64,000 nucleotides of DNA. Origin: Gracilaria domingensis (taxonomy: Eukaryota; Rhodophyta; Florideophyceae; Gracilariales; Gracilariaceae). A program made the translations under genes and the position numbers. Shown here piece by piece: positions 50,970-61,204 of this stretch (position 1 is its first letter; each line of letters starts with the position of its first letter). The notes beneath the pieces are model-generated. The model did not search any database. It was given only the letters and a program-made list of their open reading frames with translations, and was not told the DNA's origin. The stretch covers positions 62,001 to 126,000 of the forward strand of contig VCMS01000094.1 of the NCBI GenBank assembly GCA_022539475.1, given 5' to 3'.

Positions 50970-51614
50970 CTATGACTTACCTCGCCTTGCTTCAATTTCT
51001 CCATGTTTGTCGATCTGGAATGTTTGTATATCTTCGGAGACACTGTCGATGTCTCTTAAGATAGACTGCACCTGGGCTACTGCGCTCCTCCTCTCGGTCC
51101 GAACAGATTCTGCATCGCGACCATCTCCAGTACCGAGACTATCAAGCTGCTCCAGTACGCGCATGCATTCCTCCTCAATTACTCGAAGACCCTTTCGATC
51201 TCTCTCCAGAGCTTCCTTGGTCATTGAAGCGTCAAGAAATCCTTGCAGGTGTTTGTTCATTGATTGCCTAACCTCAGAAAGATCTTTAGAGAGTTTAGCA
51301 ACCTTGCCAGAGCAGCTGCGTACTGAGCGGAGAGCAGGAGATATTGATATGCTTGGACTTCCAGACGGAGCACTATGAATAAGCATGGCTTTGCATCGTC
51401 CTGTTACACCGATATCCGCTAGGTCGGCGTTGGTAGACGCCAGAACGAACTTCTTTCCCTTTATCAAGACTGTTTGTTCCTCTGGTGGAATACTTGTGAG
51501 TCGTTCAATATCGGTTTGCAAATCTTCAACAGTTTTTCTTATGGGAACCTTGTACGTTTTCCGATTGAACATAAGGGTTAGCTGTGAAGGCTGCGACACG
51601 TTCTGAGTGCTCAT
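50970..51614 (-). CDS. Ubiquitin-like plus BAG-domain co-chaperone
   Basis: From MSTQNVSQPSQ the protein is 214 residues. Residues ~12-80 form a ubiquitin-like fold (LTLMFNRKTYKVPIRKTVED, IPPEEQTVLIKGKK, LADIGV). Residues ~100-205 are helical and BAG-like (KVAKLSKDLSEVRQSMNKHL, then LRVIEEECMRVLEQLDSL). This is the layout of BAG1-type nucleotide exchange factors for Hsp70, with the ubiquitin-like part contacting the proteasome. The reading ends EARRGKS at TAG, but the last codons contain a good donor (GTAAGTCATAG), so the true C-terminus may be encoded by a further exon closing near 50871. Confidence 0.78.
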   Translation of the reverse strand: MSTQNVSQPSQLTLMFNRKTYKVPIRKTVEDLQTDIERLTSIPPEEQTVLIKGKKFVLASTNADLADIGVTGRCKAMLIHSAPSGSPSISISPALRSVRSCSGKVAKLSKDLSEVRQSMNKHLQGFLDASMTKEALERDRKGLRVIEEECMRVLEQLDSLGTGDGRDAESVRTERRSAVAQVQSILRDIDSVSEDIQTFQIDKHGEIEARRGKS

Positions 51615-52938
51615 CGTTTTTGCGCCCTGAGCCACCGCTGGGTGTCGGTCGCTGTCGAAGAAGTCTAGGTGCAGCAAATTGAGGGCAGTGTCGTTTGAAC
51701 ACCAATCTGCAGGTCCACTTCCCAAAACAAGAACACAGAAGGCTTAACGTATTCTTGACACTCACTGAGAAGCACTGAACCCCCTAGAGAGTTCGTAGAA
51801 CGGCACAAACTGGGAGTTGATGAGAAGAATTCGGTATGTGAGCTCCAATCACCACGGTACGCCTCTAACAATACGCCATATTACTACAAACGGACATGAG
51901 CTATTATTTACAGTTAAAAGCATGGTGAGCAAAACGGGGCCTTGCCAGCTGAAACGTACAAGGGTGCACGCTTTTGGATTTACCTGGATTTACAGGGGTA
52001 CAGGATGATGATTCGTTCTCTCTCTCTTTGAGTCTCTTTTTATGAAAGCTCAGAGAACCGTACCTTCTAAGAAGGTCAGTTCCGGCACAGATTAGAATAC
52101 CCTTCTATGGTTTCTCAGTGATAATCTCACCAACAGGTATCCTTGGATAACCTTCTGTAGGCCCTGACATTGGCGCAACGCTCGCAAACACAAACGTTTC
52201 AACATGTTTCGGTTCGGACACCTCAAGATATAATGCTTAACACTGTCGAGTCAACAGTGTTTCAGGTTGGCAGGTGCAGACGAGTCTCTTCGTTTGAAGC
52301 TGCGTGCCCAATGGATGTAGCATTGGTGAATGTCTCACAAACAGTTGTGCCAACGCTACCTCACCTTCTCGTAGATACTGCATTTGCAAGTATCCCTATC
52401 GTAGGTTACTTCCTAATTTATTTCCCACCTTCTCTCTCATCTATGGGTATCCTATATCCTTATCCTTAGCTTGATCACAACTATTATCATAGGTGCAAAG
52501 CGTTTCTATTGAAAGAAAAGTCTCTCACTAAAAGGGTCATCACCTTACGCTACTTTCATCGCGCGCGTTGGTTTGCCAAAGAAGCAACAGCTAACACTTC
52601 TATGCAGCAGCCATTCACGGTTGCCGTCACAGCTACGGATTAGCTAAGCTGTGCTGTACTCACTAGTTACGACAAGAAAGCACTTGTATTAGACCTCATA
52701 GGTGATCACTTTTGCTCTTTGAACTTCATCAAATCGAAAGTAACTCATGTCACACTTACTGTTCAGAACTTCAAAGGAGTCCTATATTAGAGCCAATGTA
52801 CACTTCAGACATATATAGCATTGTATTTCAAGTATGACATACGTACATTCCATTCACCAAAACCATTGAAAGGTCGCACACAATGTCATATATACATAAC
52901 TTTTGTTTACACAATTCTCTTTCACTCTGTACACAGTT
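51615..52938. other. Intergenic stretch, no gene seen
   Basis: Several short plus-strand frames (for example 52170-52469, without ATG) have no family resemblance. AT-rich sequence toward 52800-52940 probably belongs to the 3' end of the helicase gene. Confidence 0.5.
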
Positions 52939-55900
52939 TCAAGGTACATAATGCACTCTGTTATTGCTCGGTTCCAAGACTTTCACATCCGCCTGATGCC
53001 CTTCTTCTCGCAGTTGTTCGAAAAGCCCCATCAAAGCTACATCATCAAGATGATTGATTGACATGTTAGCGAAAGGGTTCGAGTATCCGACTACGATAGC
53101 CATACACTGTGCCCGAGAAATCGCCACATTCAACCTGTTCTTTTGAAGTGCAAAATGGAGTCCCTTTCTTCTTGATTCCATTGGCGAAGAGTATCCCTCT
53201 ACGGAGCCCGAAGCTGGGTACTTGCTATGCGAAAACAAACTTTCTTCTTCCACATTATCGCGCATTTCATAGGGGTTCCCAGTGCACAAGGAAATTATGA
53301 CAATCGGGGCCTCTTGGCCTTGAAACTTGTCAACCGTTCCAACTCGAATATCCGGCGAGAGGCTTTGTCGCAACGCCCTTACCTGTATATTGTATGGAGC
53401 AACGATGAGAATATCCTGGGCACGCAACTCTCGAGTTTTCGAATGGACTATATACTCCGAGCCGAGCAACCTGTCTACAAGTTTGGCGATAGCGCTCACC
53501 TCGGCAGGGTGGTGTAGTTTACCCATCGACGGCGCTCCACGTTCGTACTCCGAGTCACAGTTGAGATAAAGAATTCCCGCGCCAATAGACAAATAGCTAT
53601 CTTCAGTTCGTTCCAGAAGCAGTTTGTTACTCTCACATTGAGGCGCAGGGAGCAGGGCTCTGTCATAAAAAGTATCAGAGACAAACTTGCACAGGTTAGG
53701 GGCCATGCGGAACGATTGTTCCAAAAACAGGCCCCTAGATGGAGGCACTGTGGTTACACCTTCCCCAACCATGTATGCGAGACAACTCTTCCCACTTTCC
53801 CCCGGATGAGCCCCTTTAATTGGCATCTCTAACTGTTGCTGATCTCCGACCAAAACTGCATATTTAGCACTCAAACTCATAGCGAGGAAGTTGGCAACTG
53901 GTACCTGACTTGCCTCATCGACAAAAAGGAAATCGAAAAGTCCCTCACTGTCTTCTCGACAAAGCTGATAGCAAGTAGCTCCGACTAGAGCCGCACTTTT
54001 CCGCTGGCGTCTTGGGCTACGTCTTGGGCTGTTTGAAGATTTCGGAGAAGCCAGGTCCCCACCGTTTGCGAGAGGCTCAGAGACCCGCTTGACCTGCAAA
54101 TCTCGAAGATTTGCTTTAAATGGAACACTTTGGTCTTCTGTACACTTGGTGCCGATCTTGCATACTTCGGAGTAATCCAGCCCAAGTCTTACAACAGTTC
54201 TGAGTAGGTTATCTATGGCTGCATGAGAGTTGGAACTTACAGCAACCGTCTTGTTGTGCTCTGATATAAGATTGTGAATAATCGTTGCTGATAAAGAAGT
54301 CTTTCCGCTTCCAGGAGGACCCTGGATGACGAACACACCGGATCTGTCCCGAGAGGCCAGAAAGGCAGCAATATTTTCACTCTGTCTGTTCTTCTCATAA
54401 AGGATGCCCAACGAATCTGCCTCCGAGTCTTCATCAAGTCTACGCCTGTTCAAGAATGCACTTGATAAAGAACCAGACATTTTCGTGTCCGTCCCGCCGA
54501 ACAGCTTTTCGGCCTTGCGTAGAATACTTTTTCGCAGCGGAGCATTGCATATTTTGAGCTCGTCTGAGCTTACGATGGATCCATGCTTCGGTGGGGTGTA
54601 TCCTTCGTCATACTTAGAGCCGAGGGATACAACGCAGAAACTCTCCTTTTTCGAACGTTCAAAGCTCAGCGCTGTCATAAATTTATGGATCGGATCTGGG
54701 TTCTTTCCGGTTCCTGGGTTAGCGGGTGTGCTGGAAGGAGTTACGAAGGCAACACTCTCGCCTTCAAATAGACCAGTGTATTGTTCCTTATTGAACGAGT
54801 ATCTCAACATAATCTTTCTTTGATCTTCCCCGTTGTCGCCTTTACCAAGCAAACTCAGACCTGTGATGCACTTATCATCACCATGTAGCTCTGAAAATCT
54901 GCCTGAAGCAGCAGCCTCTATTCTATCCCTAAAAGCGCGGCGACTAGGGCTCGATTCTCGAACATAAAACCCAAGTAGATGATACAACGTTTGCCGCGCT
55001 GTGACGCTAAGGACATCAGATTTATCGTGGATCAAAAGATGACTCAACTCCTCACTTCTCTGGATAGTCCTAGAATCCTCTTCTCTGTGAGATATTGTCC
55101 TTCCACACGAACCAGGAAGAATAACGCTTTGCTGTGCTTCACCTTCATCTTCGTTAGAGACATGTAGGGATTCGTTTTCAGTATCCAATCCATCCAGAGC
55201 TCTTGGTTGAAATTCCTTTGTTAGCCAGTCTACAACAAGAACAAGACTCTTACAATCTTGCTCGTTGTATTTAAATATGTCTCGCAAAATAGGGTGAGAG
55301 GCGACGGCATTGGCATCACATTGGTCTTCTGAAAAATTCTTCATTCTCCATTCGTGATACATAGCCACTGAAGATTGCGCATCTGATAGGTCATCTTTTT
55401 CTCTACCAACACCAACGATCTTCTCGACGCTCTTAATGGAATAGCTTGGGTCACCTATGAGCAATTCGGACTTGATAAATTTGTAAACATCCATAAACAC
55501 CCGGTTTTCAAGCAATGATTCCAACATGACTGCTGCCTCCATACCGTACGTGGTTTTGGCTCGCAATGCAATTCTTCGCAAAGCACTGATTTCATAATGA
55601 CCATAATGAAACACATGAGGCTGAACATTTCCATTCCTTTTTTGTTCCTCTACGGTTCTAAAGATCCAAGTGACGAGTTGAATAAAGGCCTGCTCTTCCT
55701 CCGCTCGTGTATGTGCCCACCACGACATAAATGAACCACTTTCTCTGGTGCACGCACCAAACAGATATTCTAAGCCGTTTAGAATCAGTGGGTAACCCTC
55801 GATGTCAAAGAAAATGTCCTTATCAGAACGCGTAGGCATGCATTGTCCACCTTCGAAGATCCTTCTGTAAGATATGCTTCCTTGCGTCTGCGATTCGTAC

Positions 55901-56979
55901 TGAACACGGGCTTGTTCTTGAAGCCTTACATAGGCCGCACTCAATTTGCCCTGATGCACCAAAGCGTTTAGTTCATTTCGTTCTATGCTCGCGAATTCTC
56001 GAAGAGTAGATACACCACATACGGAGCTGATTTTTTGTACTTGAGACTGTCGAATACCGGCGATCAAATGAAGAGAATCTGCTTCAGTAAGGGTTTCGGC
56101 GGCGAAGGTTTTCCATGGCGATAACATTTGGAGTGGCGCATCAGGTTCCGGGAGTGGTCCACTCTCATCAAAGTTTCGTGTGAATGTAAGAAAATCGCTC
56201 TTCACCCTCTTAAAAAAGTACTTCAGATCGCGGTGCTCAAGGCGAACCGGTGGATTCTCAGGCGACCCAAGCCACAGATATGCATGGTTTGGGTCCTTGA
56301 TATCCAATTCACGATGAATGCTGCCAAGCATGGATGCATACGCAGCAGTTTGCAGAATGAAATCAATTGTACTAAGAGACGAGAGCTTGATCTCGCAAAC
56401 AATGTATGCACCTGGATCAACATTAGCACGTTGCATGTCCGTCATATACGGATCAAGAGAGGATAATATGAGCACATCAGCATACCCAGCAAAAGTGTCG
56501 TCGCGAAGTGCAGCACCAGCGATAATGGGTTCACAACGGCGAATAGCATCAATAGTTAGCGTGAAACGATCAGGATGAGCGAACGGAATGCGATACGCAT
56601 TGGTGGACAGAAGATTCTCCAAGAAACTTATCACACGCTCCTCATGAGCGTTTCCTGCGGATTTGAGTGCAAGTTCAAGTGCGGTAGATTCATCTCGGGA
56701 AGGTGCAGAAGTACCATGGCGATATGCCAGTTCGTTTAGATGAGCGACGTATCGAGAGCGACGAAACAGGACTAGATCATACGGGCTCCTCGTTGGTTTC
56801 GATCGGAACTCTGATGTAGTATTGTGCTCTCTCGTTTGAAGACACTGTACTTGATTCCTTCGACCGCGACACCATGGGAGAGAAAGAAAGCGTAGGCCAC
56901 GTGAGACATGTTGCCATGGATTGCGAAAGATGGCTAACTGGAACAAGGATACTTTCCATCTGGCACCAAGCGTCATCAT
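52939..56979 (-). CDS. RecB-like nuclease, DEDD-type exonuclease and SF1 helicase fusion (TM0106-like)
   Basis: One intron-free frame encodes 1,346 residues. The first ~50 residues are Arg-rich with no acidic residue (MMTLGARWKVSLFQLAIFRN), like an organelle presequence. A RecB-type nuclease follows with GYADVL, CEIKLS and QTAAYA, the D / E-x-K / Q-x3-Y pattern. Then comes an RNase H-fold exonuclease with FFDIEG and YNEQDCKSL. The C-terminal half is a superfamily 1 helicase: GPPGSGKTS at ~887, FVDEAS, GDQQQLEMP, VGTVDKFQGQE and LNVAISRAQ. All catalytic motifs look intact. Bacterial TM0106-family proteins share this three-part layout. DNA or RNA processing, perhaps in an organelle, is the likely role. 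A bacterial origin is inferred. Confidence 0.85.
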   Translation of the reverse strand: MMTLGARWKVSLFQLAIFRNPWQHVSRGLRFLSLPWCRGRRNQVQCLQTREHNTTSEFRSKPTRSPYDLVLFRRSRYVAHLNELAYRHGTSAPSRDESTALELALKSAGNAHEERVISFLENLLSTNAYRIPFAHPDRFTLTIDAIRRCEPIIAGAALRDDTFAGYADVLILSSLDPYMTDMQRANVDPGAYIVCEIKLSSLSTIDFILQTAAYASMLGSIHRELDIKDPNHAYLWLGSPENPPVRLEHRDLKYFFKRVKSDFLTFTRNFDESGPLPEPDAPLQMLSPWKTFAAETLTEADSLHLIAGIRQSQVQKISSVCGVSTLREFASIERNELNALVHQGKLSAAYVRLQEQARVQYESQTQGSISYRRIFEGGQCMPTRSDKDIFFDIEGYPLILNGLEYLFGACTRESGSFMSWWAHTRAEEEQAFIQLVTWIFRTVEEQKRNGNVQPHVFHYGHYEISALRRIALRAKTTYGMEAAVMLESLLENRVFMDVYKFIKSELLIGDPSYSIKSVEKIVGVGREKDDLSDAQSSVAMYHEWRMKNFSEDQCDANAVASHPILRDIFKYNEQDCKSLVLVVDWLTKEFQPRALDGLDTENESLHVSNEDEGEAQQSVILPGSCGRTISHREEDSRTIQRSEELSHLLIHDKSDVLSVTARQTLYHLLGFYVRESSPSRRAFRDRIEAAASGRFSELHGDDKCITGLSLLGKGDNGEDQRKIMLRYSFNKEQYTGLFEGESVAFVTPSSTPANPGTGKNPDPIHKFMTALSFERSKKESFCVVSLGSKYDEGYTPPKHGSIVSSDELKICNAPLRKSILRKAEKLFGGTDTKMSGSLSSAFLNRRRLDEDSEADSLGILYEKNRQSENIAAFLASRDRSGVFVIQGPPGSGKTSLSATIIHNLISEHNKTVAVSSNSHAAIDNLLRTVVRLGLDYSEVCKIGTKCTEDQSVPFKANLRDLQVKRVSEPLANGGDLASPKSSNSPRRSPRRQRKSAALVGATCYQLCREDSEGLFDFLFVDEASQVPVANFLAMSLSAKYAVLVGDQQQLEMPIKGAHPGESGKSCLAYMVGEGVTTVPPSRGLFLEQSFRMAPNLCKFVSDTFYDRALLPAPQCESNKLLLERTEDSYLSIGAGILYLNCDSEYERGAPSMGKLHHPAEVSAIAKLVDRLLGSEYIVHSKTRELRAQDILIVAPYNIQVRALRQSLSPDIRVGTVDKFQGQEAPIVIISLCTGNPYEMRDNVEEESLFSHSKYPASGSVEGYSSPMESRRKGLHFALQKNRLNVAISRAQCMAIVVGYSNPFANMSINHLDDVALMGLFEQLREEGHQADVKVLEPSNNRVHYVP

Positions 56980-58081
56980 GCAACAAGCAGTTGGATTCGG
57001 CTACAACTTTCTTTTCCTTTTGTGCCTCACTTGATGTTCTTCAACGTGTCGGGTGTAGTTCCATATGGAATACATGAAAAAAAGATGTAGGTTGGGCTGC
57101 CGAAAGGGCCCGTTTCAGAAAATGTCTAGATACGGGATGCATAGGTCAAATAGCAGGAGAATTCTCTTTCGACCAAAACTTTTTACCGTGATTGTGAACC
57201 GGGCTTTGCAGCTATAAGGTCCTGCAAAAGCCGGGACGCTCTTGCTCTAGATACAGATGATTAAGAGTTAGAATCTCTCTTAACTCGAGATGTGCCGTGC
57301 GAACGTAGTAATGGGGGAGCTTTGGAGTTTCAAGAAGAAACGAATGGAGAATGCTTTCGAGATACATTGATTTGTCCTTGGTTGCGAAATACTTCGCAAT
57401 CAAGGACCAATACAGTATTTTCGCGTAACAGGTCGTACCCTGTATCCAAAGCAGAAGAACGAATACTCCAGAAAAGCTTCCATGAAATACTTCTCGTTTT
57501 ACAAATGTGCACATTATAAGTATCAAATGCAGTTTAGAGGAGTCCAGGGATTACCCATGAATACAGTTGTATCGGTTTGCCTAGCAGACTTTGCAGTATT
57601 GATGATTGATCTGGACAGCAATGCAGACTAAGAAGAGAGGCGGACACCTTCGCCTGCTTCGGCTCATGGTCGGATCCACTCCGGGACCACATGATTATAA
57701 TGATCAGCCGTCTGTCTATCTGTGGATGAAACGGAACGGCCTTTGGCTTTCCTAGAGTTCTACCCCCTGTGTCTGGCTTTTTCTGGTTCAGTAGTCAAGC
57801 ACTGAGCCCTGGAGTTCGAACAACCGCGCCAGTGTGCAGATTTGGTGCGGAAGAAGATTTCCCTTCACTGGGTTTCGAAGTTGTTTCAGCTTGTTCTCCA
57901 AAATCTTAATCCACTAGTTGATCAGTCTGGGACCAGTGTTGTGCTCAATCCAGTTCTTGAATTCATTCGATGGGCTGAGTCATCAAGGTTCTTTTTAGCA
58001 GTTTCTCTATCGTACCTCTGACAAATCCTGTCCATCCGAGACTGCTGAAGAAACCGGCAAATACTCTACAAAGGTGCCAAC
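56980..58081. other. Divergent intergenic stretch with one hairpin
   Basis: No gene is visible between the helicase and exchanger start codons. A hairpin at 57374-57407 is listed separately. The sequence AACGTAGTAATGGG near 57303 repeats one near 50270. Confidence 0.5.
57374..57407. repeat. 15-bp inverted repeat with one mismatch
   Basis: GTCCTTGGTTGCGAA and TTCGCAATCAAGGAC are reverse complements except for one G/T-compatible position, separated by four bases. It is one more member of the set of short, nearly perfect intergenic hairpins in this window. Confidence 0.8.
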
Positions 58082-60001
58082 ATGTCGGCGGAAAGTCCTA
58101 GTATGAGTATACCAAGAGATCCTAATTCTACTAATCAACAATTCCCTTCCCTCTCTGAGTTTCTTCAGCAAGCTACGCGGTCGGAATCTTTACCTCGACG
58201 AAATGCATGGGTCTATTTCACGGGTACGATCATTGCGTTCGCCATTATTGTCACTATGTGGTCCACCAGCTCTGCTTCTCATAGAGCTTTGCAATGTCCA
58301 GATTGTAACTGCGGGGCTGAGGGTGGTGCACCGCCAGTCTCATTTGAAGGTGCGGAAGCTGCCCTTGGAGTTGGTCTATCCATATTCACCCTACAATTAA
58401 CGTTTTGTATATTCGCCACTTACATTCTTGTGCAAAACCGTCTTATGTTTTTACCGTCATGTATAGCATACGTATTGCTTGGCATTCTGGTCGGTAGTAT
58501 AGTTCGCATCAGCGGAGCATCGAATGCTCTTGGCTTCAGCTTGCCCAATCAGGAACAATTCTTCACCTTCATTCTCCCACCGATTATACTCGAGGCCGGA
58601 TACTCGTTGAACAAAACCGACTTCTATGCAGAAGGGTTAGGTATCCTTCTCTTGGCAGTTCCGGGAACTCTGATTTCTGCACTAGCCTTTGGGGTCGGTA
58701 TGTACTTTGCCGGAGTATTGGGAATAAGTTACTTCTTTTCTTTTTGGGAAGCTATGACTTTCGGAGCTTTGCTCTCCGCCGTCGACCCGGTTGCTACAAT
58801 TGCAATTTTCTCAGCTCTCAAGGTTAACAAGACACTTCACTTTCTGGTTTTCGGAGAATCGGTCCTTAACGATGCTGTTGCGATTGTTTTGTATCGGACG
58901 TTCTCTCGTCTTATTGGGTACGCCGTCACGAGTTGGTACTTCCCGTTGCTAAAGTTCGTTTACGTTTTCTTTGGTTCTGTGCTCGTCGGAGCCACATTGG
59001 CGGCGATCACAGCTCTTCTGCTAAAGCATACCAATCTTTACCGCAATCCATCCCTAGAATTTTCATTCTATCTTCTCATGGCCTACCTTCCATATCCTTT
59101 CTGCGATGGGATTGGTATGAGCGGCATCCTAGGGATTCTTACGAGTTCTGTTGTTCTGGCCCATTATGCTCATTATAATCTGTCCAAGGTCACACAGATT
59201 TCTTCCCAACAAGTGTTTCGATCACTCGCCTTCCTTGCAGAAACTTTTGTATTTATATACCTGGGGACGGCGCTCACGACCTTCAATCATTCATGGCATA
59301 TTGCGACCATTGTATGGGGTATCATTTTCACCTTAGCGTCTCGGGCCGCGAATATCTACCCACTCACATATCTACTGAACAAGTGGCGGACTGATAAGAT
59401 ATCAAAGAAGACACAGCTCATCATGTGGTTTAGTGGCTCTTTGCGGGGGGCAATCGCCTGGGCGCTCTCCCTCAGCTTACCGAGCCGGAACGGTTCGGAT
59501 GACACAAGGAGAGTGGTGATCTCGTCAACTCTTGCAATAGTTCTTTTCACTGTAATCGTACTGGGCGGAGGTATGCTGCCGTTACTTAGATTGGTTAGAG
59601 TCGAAGACGAAGCCATTGAAGCTCCAGACAGTGACGACCAAGATGATAGCGAGAGTTCAGACGGAGTCCCGAATGGGACAATGCTTCAAGAATCCACATC
59701 CTTTGCCAGTATGTTCGCTCGAAGACTGAGTCAATTGGACGAAAACTGGCTACGGCCAACGTTGGTGGCATCATCTACTCGCAGCATGATTGCCACCAAC
59801 AGAACGCTGCAGACTCTCGCTGTATCTGCAGTGGAGCGTCTCACACCCCATCAACTAGGATCATTGCTTGATTCGTCAGCAGCTACGGATTCTCCATTTC
59901 CAGGAGAGCTAGGAGCTGCACACGGCCTTGAAAGAGGGGATTTAGAAATGGCTGCCGTCACTGTTAACAAGGGTCAGCTCACTCTTGATTCAGACAGTTA
60001 G
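58082..60001 (+). CDS. Na+/H+ exchanger, CPA1 (NHE/NHX) family
   Basis: The 639-residue protein starts MSAESPSMSIPRD. A first hydrophobic helix at ~40-60 may be a signal anchor; about eleven more follow between ~95 and 505. CPA1 hallmarks are PPIILEAGYSLNK, LLSAVDPVATIAIFSALKV, FGESVLNDAVAIVLY (the ND pair that binds cation) and GSLRGAIAWALSLSLP (the conserved arginine helix). The ~130-residue cytosolic tail is acidic near its start (DSDDQDDSESSDG). It exchanges Na+ or K+ for H+. The sequence is nearest in feel to intracellular types (NHE8, NHX5/6), which control Golgi and endosome pH; this subtype is tentative. Confidence 0.92.
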   Translation: MSAESPSMSIPRDPNSTNQQFPSLSEFLQQATRSESLPRRNAWVYFTGTIIAFAIIVTMWSTSSASHRALQCPDCNCGAEGGAPPVSFEGAEAALGVGLSIFTLQLTFCIFATYILVQNRLMFLPSCIAYVLLGILVGSIVRISGASNALGFSLPNQEQFFTFILPPIILEAGYSLNKTDFYAEGLGILLLAVPGTLISALAFGVGMYFAGVLGISYFFSFWEAMTFGALLSAVDPVATIAIFSALKVNKTLHFLVFGESVLNDAVAIVLYRTFSRLIGYAVTSWYFPLLKFVYVFFGSVLVGATLAAITALLLKHTNLYRNPSLEFSFYLLMAYLPYPFCDGIGMSGILGILTSSVVLAHYAHYNLSKVTQISSQQVFRSLAFLAETFVFIYLGTALTTFNHSWHIATIVWGIIFTLASRAANIYPLTYLLNKWRTDKISKKTQLIMWFSGSLRGAIAWALSLSLPSRNGSDDTRRVVISSTLAIVLFTVIVLGGGMLPLLRLVRVEDEAIEAPDSDDQDDSESSDGVPNGTMLQESTSFASMFARRLSQLDENWLRPTLVASSTRSMIATNRTLQTLAVSAVERLTPHQLGSLLDSSAATDSPFPGELGAAHGLERGDLEMAAVTVNKGQLTLDSDS

Positions 60002-60084
60002 GGGTGGTTACCAAAACTTCGGGACAACGTACTTACAGCGTGTATAACTTCTGCTTGACCAACTAAATGTACAACCACAGAGGC

Positions 60085-60412
60085 TCAGTTTATCTGCTTA
60101 TCCTCCTCCAAGATTCTTCGAAGGCGTTCTTTTTCTTTGTTTGCTTTTGCGGCATTGAGCTCCCTTCGGACAAGGTATTCTTGTGATAGGCACTTGTCGA
60201 GTGCTGCCTTTGCATCATTGCAGGCGCCAAGGAACTTGGCAAACTGATGGTGCGCATGGCAATCCTTTAGATTCTGGATTGCTTCTTGGCACTGCGGGGC
60301 ATATGTCAGAGGTACTTTCGGACACTTCTTCGCTGTTGGTGAAGTAGAACAGTAGTGAAAGAGCGTTTGACCTTACCATTGGGTGCAGATGTGGAGCAAG
60401 TGTCGGATGCAT
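60085..60412 (-). CDS. CMC2: CMC2-like mitochondrial twin CX9C protein, two exons
   Basis: Exon 1 (60412-60377) is only 36 bases and encodes MHPTLAPHLHPM, the family's MHPxLxPHLH start. Exon 2 (60291-60085) follows a CGCAG acceptor and continues CQEAIQNLKDCHAHHQFAKF, LGACNDAKAALDKC. This gives the two C-x9-C pairs (C13-C23 and a second about 10 residues later), followed by a charged helix ending EEDKQIN. The product is 80 residues; human CMC2 is 79. The donor is GTAAGG and the intron is 85 bases. Such proteins are imported by the Mia40 relay into the intermembrane space and help cytochrome c oxidase assembly. The short first exon makes the gene easy to miss. Confidence 0.9.
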
Positions 60413-61204
60413 CCCCGTGCTGGTCGGGCGAGAACTTTCTTTACAAAATCTGAGTTCTATCGAATTGCATTTATGCCACCGCGAGGTACTCTGTATGCGC
60501 AAGAGAATACCTTTTTTCAGTCTTCCGCTGATGAACAACACTCCTGACCCCGACCTACGAGTGCGAAGGTTCTAAAATTTGCAACAATGGCATGATGGCA
60601 GTTGCAACAAGCGCGCATCTTGAGTGCGTCGCCACACACGTCAATAATGCTCTACTAGCTACACTCAGGCCCGAGAGTACCGGCGCAGCGGATACCACGG
60701 AACACTAAGAGGTTATCGATATGGTGCAAATACCTGAACTTATGTGATTCCTACCGCAGTTTCCAAGAGTTTTGGACAAAACTACCAAGGGTACTGCAGA
60801 AACACATTTTCTAAGGATATTTTAAACGGGGTTTGCTTGGCCACTATTTCACCAAGTGCGTCCGTTTCCTCATGCTGCATGCAAAGCTCGCCATTCCAAC
60901 GAAATGTTTACCGGCTGACGACGAGTACGACCAGCGAAGTACCTTCATCTCCTCGCTCGCTTTGCGACCATTCAACAAGTCGAGTTTCCGTATTCGAGCA
61001 CCGAACGCATCCAGCTGGAATATTAAGAATCGAAGCTGACAGCCGACGACGACGCTCCGAGACCCACAATTCCTTGATTTCGACGATTATTTCGCAGGCC
61101 ATTGTGGCCGAAGGTGAGACGCGGTGGAGACCATTCGACGATTCGACCAGGGCGGCGCAGGCCCTGGGGGGCCGGAAAGTGCCGCCCTTCGGGTCAGACG
61201 GCAG
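60413..61204. other. Divergent intergenic stretch, likely holding the first exon of CK2 alpha
   Basis: The CK2 alpha reading frame closes upstream at about 61117 without an ATG, so a start codon is expected in an exon in this interval. GAAG|GTGAGA at 61113 is a candidate donor. Which upstream frame supplies the start could not be resolved. Confidence 0.4.
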
